A stretch of 18,072 nucleotides of DNA from positions 1-18,072 of the forward strand of contig MFJZ01000057.1 of the NCBI GenBank assembly GCA_001781025.1, in the 5' to 3' direction. The notes beneath the pieces are model-generated. The model was given only the letters and a program-made list of their open reading frames with translations, was not told where the DNA came from and ran no database searches. This stretch comes from Candidatus Gottesmanbacteria bacterium RIFCSPLOWO2_01_FULL_49_10 (GTDB lineage: Bacteria; Patescibacteriota; Microgenomatia; UBA10105; UBA927). Positions 7,196-12,273 of the stretch are shown one piece after another (within the stretch, counting starts at the first letter, position 1; every line of letters begins with the position of its first letter). Both the position numbers and the translations under genes were made by a program.

Positions 7196-7204
7196 TTATA
7201 CCTT

Positions 7205-9070
7205 ATGCCGACAACACTCCTTGGTGATCTTAACCCCCAGCAGCAAAAAGCGGCTCAAGAAACCGAAGGACCGGTTTTGATCCTGGCCGGCGCCGGGAGC
7301 GGTAAAACGCGCGTCCTCACCTATCGGGTCGCATACCTGATAGCGGAAAAACAGGTATCGCCGGAGGCAATCCTCATGGTGACATTTACCAATAAAGCCG
7401 CAGGTGAGATGAAAGAGCGAATCAAGAATCTTCTTTCTAGCTGTCAGCTGTCGGCCGTCAGCTCTCAGCTTCCCTTCGCCGGCACGTTTCACTCCTTCTG
7501 TGCCCTACTCCTTCGGCGCGAAGGGAAATATATCGGCATTCCACCGAATTTCTCAATCTATGACGAGCAGGATCAACTTGATGCAGTCAAAGAAGTCATG
7601 AGGGTACTCGACATTTCAACAAAAAACTTTCATCCGCGTGCGATCTTAAGTACCATCTCTCAAGCCAAAAATGAACTCGTGAGCGCCACTGAATACCCCC
7701 AGTACGCACGGGGATACTTCCAGGAGACCGTCGCCCAAGTCTACCTGGGATACCAAAAATTGCTTAAAGATCACTCGGCGCTTGATTTTGATGACTTACT
7801 TATGACCGCCGTTGATCTTTTTCAGAAACATCCGCCTACGCTGTCGTATTATCAGGAAAAATTCCATTACGTCCTTATCGATGAATACCAAGACACGAAC
7901 CGGGCTCAGTACGTCCTCACGAAACTTCTTTCCGGCAGATACAAAAATATCTGCATTGTTGGTGACGCCTCCCAAAGCATCTACCGGTGGCGGGGCGCCG
8001 ACTACCGGAACATCACGTTGTTTAAAACAGACTTTCCGAACGTAAAGACGTTCCATTTGGAACAAAACTATCGCTCGACGCAGATTATTCTCGATGCCGC
8101 GTTTGGTGTGATATCCAAAAACACAAGCCACCCGATTCTAAAACTCTGGACCGAAAGCACGAGTGGCGACAAAATTACTCTTTATGAGGCCAGAAACGAA
8201 CACGATGAAGCAATGTTTTTAGTGCAGACGATCCTCCAATCCGGTCGCCCGTTTACTGATTTTGCAGTGTTGTATAGAACAAATGCACAATCCCGGGTTC
8301 TTGAGGAAGCATTCCTGCACGGGGGCGTTCCTTATACGCTCGTCGGCGGCACGCGATTTTACGAGCGAAAGGAAATAAAAGACGTTCTTGGGTACCTACG
8401 AATTTTGGGTAATCCGAAAGATATCGTTTCATTGCGAAGAATAGAAAAATTGGGCAAAGCGAGACTCGAGAGATTCCTCGACTTTCATCAAAAAGTACAA
8501 AGCGATAATAAGCTCATCGAGCTTACGACCCTTGAGCTCCTCGACACTATCCTCGAAGTTACCAAATATCTCGATCTCTATGATGCAAATGTTGAAGAAG
8601 AAGCCTATCGTCTGGAAAATATTAAGGAGCTGCGCTCCGTCGCGACTGAATTTCCGCGTCTCGGGGACTTTCTGGAAACCGTCGCCCTCGTCGAACAAGA
8701 ATACCAACCCAAAATCACCCGCGTTCAAAAAGGCAATACGAATTCGGTTACCCTTATGACTCTCCATGCGGCAAAGGGACTGGAATTTGCAGTCGTCTTC
8801 ATGGTCGGCATGGAAGAAGGACTATTTCCTCATAGTCGCGCACTCATGGAACGGGAGGAATTGGAGGAAGAACGGAGGCTCTGTTATGTGGGGATCACGC
8901 GTGCTAAAGAGCGATTGTACTTCACCTATGCCAACCGCCGACTCTTTTTTGGAACCCGTACCCAAAATATGGTCTCTCGTTTTATCGCAGATATCCCCCA
9001 GCACGATCTCGAATTATCCGTATCTCTTAATGCCGATCGCGGATTTCAGGATAGTGACTTGATGTTGTAA
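7205..9070 (+). CDS. uvrD: UvrD/PcrA-type superfamily 1 DNA helicase
   Basis: The 621-residue product has the SF1A helicase motifs in order: Q-motif (LNPQQQKAA, 9-17), Walker A AGAGSGKT (28-35), GTFHSFC (Ia/Ib region), DEYQDTNRAQY (II), GDASQSIYRWRGAD (III), QNYRST (IV), TLHAAKGLEF (V) and EERRLCYVGITRAKERL (VI). It unwinds DNA 3' to 5' in nucleotide excision or mismatch repair and replication-fork clearance. It is about 100 residues shorter than PcrA; the C-terminal RNA-polymerase-binding Tudor region appears absent. Residues about 79-89 (SCQLSAVSSQL) come from an AGCTGTC heptamer array placed just before motif Ib. The start is the ATG at 7205, almost directly after the divergent promoter. 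Confidence 0.93.
   Translation: MPTTLLGDLNPQQQKAAQETEGPVLILAGAGSGKTRVLTYRVAYLIAEKQVSPEAILMVTFTNKAAGEMKERIKNLLSSCQLSAVSSQLPFAGTFHSFCALLLRREGKYIGIPPNFSIYDEQDQLDAVKEVMRVLDISTKNFHPRAILSTISQAKNELVSATEYPQYARGYFQETVAQVYLGYQKLLKDHSALDFDDLLMTAVDLFQKHPPTLSYYQEKFHYVLIDEYQDTNRAQYVLTKLLSGRYKNICIVGDASQSIYRWRGADYRNITLFKTDFPNVKTFHLEQNYRSTQIILDAAFGVISKNTSHPILKLWTESTSGDKITLYEARNEHDEAMFLVQTILQSGRPFTDFAVLYRTNAQSRVLEEAFLHGGVPYTLVGGTRFYERKEIKDVLGYLRILGNPKDIVSLRRIEKLGKARLERFLDFHQKVQSDNKLIELTTLELLDTILEVTKYLDLYDANVEEEAYRLENIKELRSVATEFPRLGDFLETVALVEQEYQPKITRVQKGNTNSVTLMTLHAAKGLEFAVVFMVGMEEGLFPHSRALMEREELEEERRLCYVGITRAKERLYFTYANRRLFFGTRTQNMVSRFIADIPQHDLELSVSLNADRGFQDSDLML
7439..7473. repeat. In-frame heptamer array (AGCYRTC family) in the uvrD-like gene
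   Basis: Five adjacent 7-nt units: AGCTGTC, AGCTGTC, GGCCGTC, AGCTCTC, AGCTTCC. They extend a loop between two conserved helicase motifs. The other helicase gene carries the same family at 13088-13115. Confidence 0.8.
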
Positions 9071-9076
9071 TACGTA

Positions 9077-9271
9077 TTATCTCAAAAGAGTCAATACAAT
9101 GACGACAACAGTCCCGACGACCACTAAAACACTGAGAATAATCTCTATTTCCAAAAAAAATCTTGCAAGCCCCTTGACATGCCCAAAAGAGATAATAGGC
9201 GGGAAAATACGACTATCAATAGGCAGCCAATCAATCGGTTTTCGGCGAGAAACCCGGCGACGTTTCTTCAT
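9077..9271 (-). CDS. Small single-pass membrane protein
   Basis: The frame encodes 64 residues from the ATG at 9271: a very basic start (MKKRRRVSRRKP), a hydrophilic middle, and a C-terminal hydrophobic helix (about 43-62, ILSVLVVVGTVVVIVLTLL) ending in Arg. The frame is open to 9331, but that would overlap the FemAB-like gene, whereas a TACAAT -10 box sits 8 nt before the ATG at 9271. The positive-inside start and tail-anchor-like helix look like a real protein, and the frame fills an otherwise empty gap. No family recognised. It is convergent with the helicase gene (6 nt between stops). Confidence 0.55.
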   Translation of the reverse strand: MKKRRRVSRRKPIDWLPIDSRIFPPIISFGHVKGLARFFLEIEIILSVLVVVGTVVVIVLTLLR

Positions 9272-9279
9272 CACGTCCC

Positions 9280-9309
9280 ATTGTAACACACGGTAAAACA
9301 CGCGATAAT
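9280..9309. promoter_or_regulatory. Interlocked divergent promoters, leaderless on both sides
   Basis: Plus strand: TTGTAA (9281-9286), 17-nt spacer, GATAAT (9304-9309), then 7 nt to the FemAB-like ATG at 9317. Minus strand: TACAAT (9285 to 9280), then 8 nt to the ATG at 9271; its -35 is weak. The -35 of one promoter overlaps the -10 of the other, so the two should compete for polymerase. Confidence 0.6.
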
Positions 9310-9316
9310 AGAGTAT

Positions 9317-10321
9317 ATGGACAAGAGCCACACAACAATACGATTAGCAACAAATGCTGATCGGGCTACTTGGAACCAGATCGTCCGTCATCCTCTCCAA
9401 AGCTGGGAGTGGGGAGAATTTCGCATGCGCATGGGTGTTCGTGCGCTACGATTGGTCGTGACACAAAAAGATAAGCCCGTCGACTGTTGGCAACTGACAT
9501 TCCACAAACTTCCCGGTGTCCCATTCTTTATCGGCTACTTGCCAAAAGGTCCGACCATAACTCAGGCAATGCTAGAAACACTAGAAAAACTAGGAAAAGA
9601 AAAGCATGCAATTTTCATCCAACTCGAACCCAATGTTATAAAAAGTTTACAGTTTAAAGTTTTAAGTTTACAGTATCTTCGCCCTTCCCACCACCCACTA
9701 TTTACAAAATATACATTTGTCCTAGACCTAACCAAATCAGAGGAAGAATTGTTGAATGCCATGCACCCAAAAACCCGCTATAACCTGAAGGTCGCACAAA
9801 AACACGGCGTCATGGTACAGGAAGATAATTCAAAAGAAGCATTTGAGACCTATTTGAAACTCTCAACAGAAACTACCAACCGTCAGGGCTTTTATGCCCA
9901 TAACGAAACGTATCATCGCCGTATGTGGGAAACCCTTCGTCCGGCTGGACTCGCCAGACTCTTCACGGCCACATATCAGGGAGAGGCTTTGGCTGCGTGG
10001 ATCATTTTTATCTGGAATAAAACGATGTACTATCCTTACGGCGCGTCATCACGCGACCACCGGGACGTCATGGCGCCTACTCTTCTCCTCTGGGAAATTG
10101 CCAAGTGGGGTAAGTCGCATGGAATGAAGGCGTTCGACCTCTGGGGCGCCTTAGGACCCGATCCTGATGACCATGATCCGTGGTTCGGATTTCATCGTTT
10201 CAAACAGGGGTTCAACCCCGCGCTTGTCGAGTTCGTCGGCTCCTATGATCTCGTCCTCAATCCGCTCCTGTACCGCGTATACCAGGTGGTGGATAGGATC
10301 AGATGGCGACTTCTGAAATGA
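9317..10321 (+). CDS. FemAB-like peptidoglycan-bridge aminoacyltransferase (first copy)
   Basis: The 334-residue product has the tandem GNAT-fold layout of FemABX/lipid II:glycine glycyltransferases. Visible family signs are SWEWGEFR near the N-terminus, PKGP, the SHHPLFTKYTFVLDL and MHPKTRYNLKVAQKHGV stretch in the middle, and MYYPYGASSRDHRDVMAPTLLLWEIAKWGKSHGMKAFDLWG followed by GFHRFKQGFNP in the C-terminal GNAT half. The family adds amino acids from aminoacyl-tRNA to the peptidoglycan stem peptide in the cytoplasm; the substrate here is unknown. Residues about 110-119 come from an AGTTTAM heptamer array. It has a clear leaderless promoter and is followed 55 nt later by a second, diverged family member. 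Confidence 0.88.
   Translation: MDKSHTTIRLATNADRATWNQIVRHPLQSWEWGEFRMRMGVRALRLVVTQKDKPVDCWQLTFHKLPGVPFFIGYLPKGPTITQAMLETLEKLGKEKHAIFIQLEPNVIKSLQFKVLSLQYLRPSHHPLFTKYTFVLDLTKSEEELLNAMHPKTRYNLKVAQKHGVMVQEDNSKEAFETYLKLSTETTNRQGFYAHNETYHRRMWETLRPAGLARLFTATYQGEALAAWIIFIWNKTMYYPYGASSRDHRDVMAPTLLLWEIAKWGKSHGMKAFDLWGALGPDPDDHDPWFGFHRFKQGFNPALVEFVGSYDLVLNPLLYRVYQVVDRIRWRLLK
9644..9671. repeat. In-frame heptamer array (AGTTTAM family) in the first FemAB-like gene
   Basis: Four adjacent units AGTTTAC, AGTTTAA, AGTTTTA, AGTTTAC, followed by AGTATCT. They encode KSLQFKVLSLQ between the conserved QLEPN and SHHPLFTKYTF segments. In tpiA and the large helicase the related array is read on the opposite strand. 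Confidence 0.8.
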
Positions 10322-10330
10322 ATCCGGGTG

Positions 10331-10376
10331 TTTATTCGTAGCATTCGCATGCATTCGTATATTAGCATCGCATCGT
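10331..10376 (+). promoter_or_regulatory. Reiterated ATTCGTA/ATCGCATCGT spacer with possible promoter for the second FemAB-like gene
   Basis: The 55-nt gap between the two FemAB-like genes is made of repeated words (ATTCGTAGC, ATTCGCATGC, ATTCGTAT, then ATCGC and ATCGT). A TATATT (10358-10363) with TTCGTA 17 nt upstream (10335-10340) could start transcription shortly before the ATG at 10377. Readthrough from the first gene is equally possible. Confidence 0.35.
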
Positions 10377-11285
10377 ATGGAAATTCAACAATCTCCTCTC
10401 TATATTTCCTACATAAAGCGACTTGGCTGGCAGGTCGAGGAGGTCGATGGAAGCCATCTTTTCCTCAAGCGATTTCCTTTCTACGGCGGATTTGCTAAAC
10501 TCCAACGCTGCACAAAACTCCCAAAAATCGATCACCTCTTGCCCATCCTTGCCAAATATCGAATCAAAAAACTAGTCGTCGAACCCGATGCTTGCGTCAC
10601 ACAAGATGCGTTCTCTCGATGGTTGAAAGACGCACTTCCTCATGTCCGCCTCGTCCACTCACCCTATCTCCCGACGAAGACCATCCGTGTTGATCTTATC
10701 GAATCAGAAGAGGAAATATTTACGCGATTTTCCGAAGCAAAACGGCGAGCGGTCCGCCGTGCACAAAAAAATAATCTACGAATACAAGAATCTACAAATA
10801 TACAAAACTTAATAAAAATCAAAAACAAATCCTCTGGTTTCTTAGGGTTCATCACGACCACCGGCATCGACAAACTCTGGCCCATCTTCTCCCCCGATCA
10901 CGCCGCAATTCTCCTTGCCTACAGTAACTCCGTCATTGCGAGGAGCGAAGCGACGTGGCAATCTCTAAAGATTGCTTCGCTTACTCCATTCGCTCGCAAT
11001 GACAATCGTATAATTGGCGGAATTCTCTTATTGTTCTGCGACTCCATCGCCTACTACTGGATAGCAGGTGCGACGCGGGAGGGGAAAAAACTCTTCGCTC
11101 CGACACTTCTCGTCTGGGAAGCGCTCAAGCTTGCCAAAAAATGTGGCGCGAAGTGGTTTGACTTCGTCGGCGTCTGGGATGAACGAAACCCTAAACAATT
11201 CCATGAATGGCTCGGCTTCACGAAATTCAAAGAAGGATTTGGGGGGAAATCTCTCTACTATCCTACTGCCACGCTTCACAGATGA
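10377..11285 (+). CDS. FemAB-like aminoacyltransferase (second copy, with two in-frame repeat inserts)
   Basis: The 302-residue product is a diverged second FemAB/GNAT-fold protein. The C-terminal half is clear: GGILLLFCDSIAYYWIAGATREGKKLFAPTLLVWEALKLAKKCGAKWFDFVG followed by LGFTKFKEGFGG. The N-terminal half lacks the SWEWGEF start, so it may be reduced. Two inserts are visible: an 8-nt repeat array at residues about 133-143, and a palindromic element at about 185-209 (VIARSEATWQS ... PFARNDN) that replaces a beta-hairpin loop. Its last 23 nt overlap, antisense, a copy of the 3' end of a helicase-nuclease gene. The reading frame is intact, so the protein may work despite the inserts; whether it does is unknown. 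Confidence 0.82.
   Translation: MEIQQSPLYISYIKRLGWQVEEVDGSHLFLKRFPFYGGFAKLQRCTKLPKIDHLLPILAKYRIKKLVVEPDACVTQDAFSRWLKDALPHVRLVHSPYLPTKTIRVDLIESEEEIFTRFSEAKRRAVRRAQKNNLRIQESTNIQNLIKIKNKSSGFLGFITTTGIDKLWPIFSPDHAAILLAYSNSVIARSEATWQSLKIASLTPFARNDNRIIGGILLLFCDSIAYYWIAGATREGKKLFAPTLLVWEALKLAKKCGAKWFDFVGVWDERNPKQFHEWLGFTKFKEGFGGKSLYYPTATLHR
10773..10804. repeat. In-frame 8-nt repeat array in the second FemAB-like gene
   Basis: Units AATCTACG, AATACAAG, AATCTACA and AATATACA run in series. They are translated within NNLRIQESTNIQNLIKI, a region rich in Asn, Gln and Lys. Confidence 0.65.
10932..11003. repeat. Palindromic repeat element inserted in frame
   Basis: Outer arms GTCATTGCGAG (10932-10942) and CTCGCAATGAC (10993-11003) are perfect 11-bp inverted repeats. 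Inside, GCAATCT and AGATTGC form a second stem around CTAA. The wording (CATTGCGAGGAGCGAAGCGACG...) belongs to a type of interspersed palindrome found in many unrelated bacteria and, from memory, similar in concept to Rickettsia palindromic elements. Here it lies inside a coding frame and adds about 25 codons without a stop. Confidence 0.85.
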
Positions 11286-11307
11286 GGCGAAATTCACAGA
11301 AGTCGCA
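11263..11307 (-). pseudogene. Remnant copy of the 3' end of the helicase-nuclease gene
   Basis: Read on the minus strand this encodes CDFCEFRLICEAWQ and a stop. The intact gene ends CDFCEFRLICEAWR at 12318 to 12274. By hand, 38 of 45 bases agree; six of the seven differences are silent and only the last codon changes (Gln versus Arg). Upstream of the first Cys codon the two sequences are unrelated. It holds three of the four iron-sulfur cysteines but no start, so it is a fragment. Confidence 0.85.
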
Positions 11308-11381
11308 GCTGAACTGCTCAATTGCACTAAAAAAACTTTATTCTCATCGATTCATTCACTTCCTTTAATTTTAAGCTTGAG

Positions 11382-12272
11382 TTAATTTTCTCCTAAAGAA
11401 AAATTTATTATTATCTGCTGAATTTGATCTTCAACTTCTTTAGGTATGATATTTAAAAAAGACTTATAAGAAAATTCAAGAACGTAAATTTTATTATCAT
11501 GCGATAAAAAATAGATTCTTGTTTTTGCATTAGCCATATCGCTCCATGAACGATCTGGAATCATAACGCTATCATATTTTCCAACTTGCTCAGACCGACC
11601 ATCCTTAAGTATGAGACTTGAATAGCTCGTATCATTTGGATTGTCGCCGACCACACCCATTCCTCCCATATAATACCCTTTAAAATAATCTTGCAGATTT
11701 AGGCGTTGTGGATTTTGATAGATGATGACCTTAATTTCGTCTAACACATCTGACGTAATATTGTTATTCTTTTGATCGGAAAAAATTATTTCCGAGTATC
11801 GATCTGAGGGTAAATGAGAAATAGTTCTCCAGCCCCAAGTCTTTTTTTCTTCATACGTATCTACTTCATATCTTTCTTTCAATTCCCAATCCCTTGGGTG
11901 CTGTATCGTAAAATTCAACACACTATTGGTATAAGAAGTAAAATCTATTGTAACGGGTCCATTTGTAGGTGGTATATCTAAAATTATAGATGTTGGAGGA
12001 CTTTGAAACGTAATGTTCTCTACAGAACGTATTCCTTTGTAAGAATTATATGCATTACTTTGATATCGCCATATAGCAAGTGCTACTCCAAAAAACAATA
12101 GAAATAAACCTGCAATAATTTCTATTACAATTCGATTTTTGGGTATTTTCGTTTCGACTACGTGCGTATTAATCTGTGGAAGTGCCTCCAATGAAGGATC
12201 AATGGGTGATTTGGTCGTTTGACTATTGTCTATATTTTCAAAATCCGAACTCATAGTATCTCTAATCATCAT
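11382..12272 (-). CDS. Single-pass membrane protein of unknown function in an AT-rich insert
   Basis: From the ATG at 12272 the product has 296 residues: a 45-residue Ser/Asp/Thr-rich cytoplasmic tail, a membrane helix at about 48-68 (IVIEIIAGLFLLFFGVALAIW) and an ectodomain of about 220 residues. The stretch YTNSVLNFTIQHPRDWEL recalls PsbP-like/DUF1795-type domains ('gF.i.yP..W'), which gives a possible fold and no function. The ATG comes 1 nt after the helicase-nuclease stop (TAG-T-ATG), so translation is probably coupled; an inner ATG at 12254 is possible. The gene is visibly richer in A+T than its neighbours and is flanked by two copies of the helicase-nuclease 3' end, which suggests it arrived as an insert. 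Confidence 0.72.
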   Translation of the reverse strand: MMIRDTMSSDFENIDNSQTTKSPIDPSLEALPQINTHVVETKIPKNRIVIEIIAGLFLLFFGVALAIWRYQSNAYNSYKGIRSVENITFQSPPTSIILDIPPTNGPVTIDFTSYTNSVLNFTIQHPRDWELKERYEVDTYEEKKTWGWRTISHLPSDRYSEIIFSDQKNNNITSDVLDEIKVIIYQNPQRLNLQDYFKGYYMGGMGVVGDNPNDTSYSSLILKDGRSEQVGKYDSVMIPDRSWSDMANAKTRIYFLSHDNKIYVLEFSYKSFLNIIPKEVEDQIQQIIINFSLGEN

Positions 12273-12273
12273 A

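Noticed and set aside
9272..9331. N-terminal extension of the small membrane protein to 9331
   Set aside because: It would overlap the FemAB-like start and both promoters; the ATG at 9271 has a -10 box at the usual distance.
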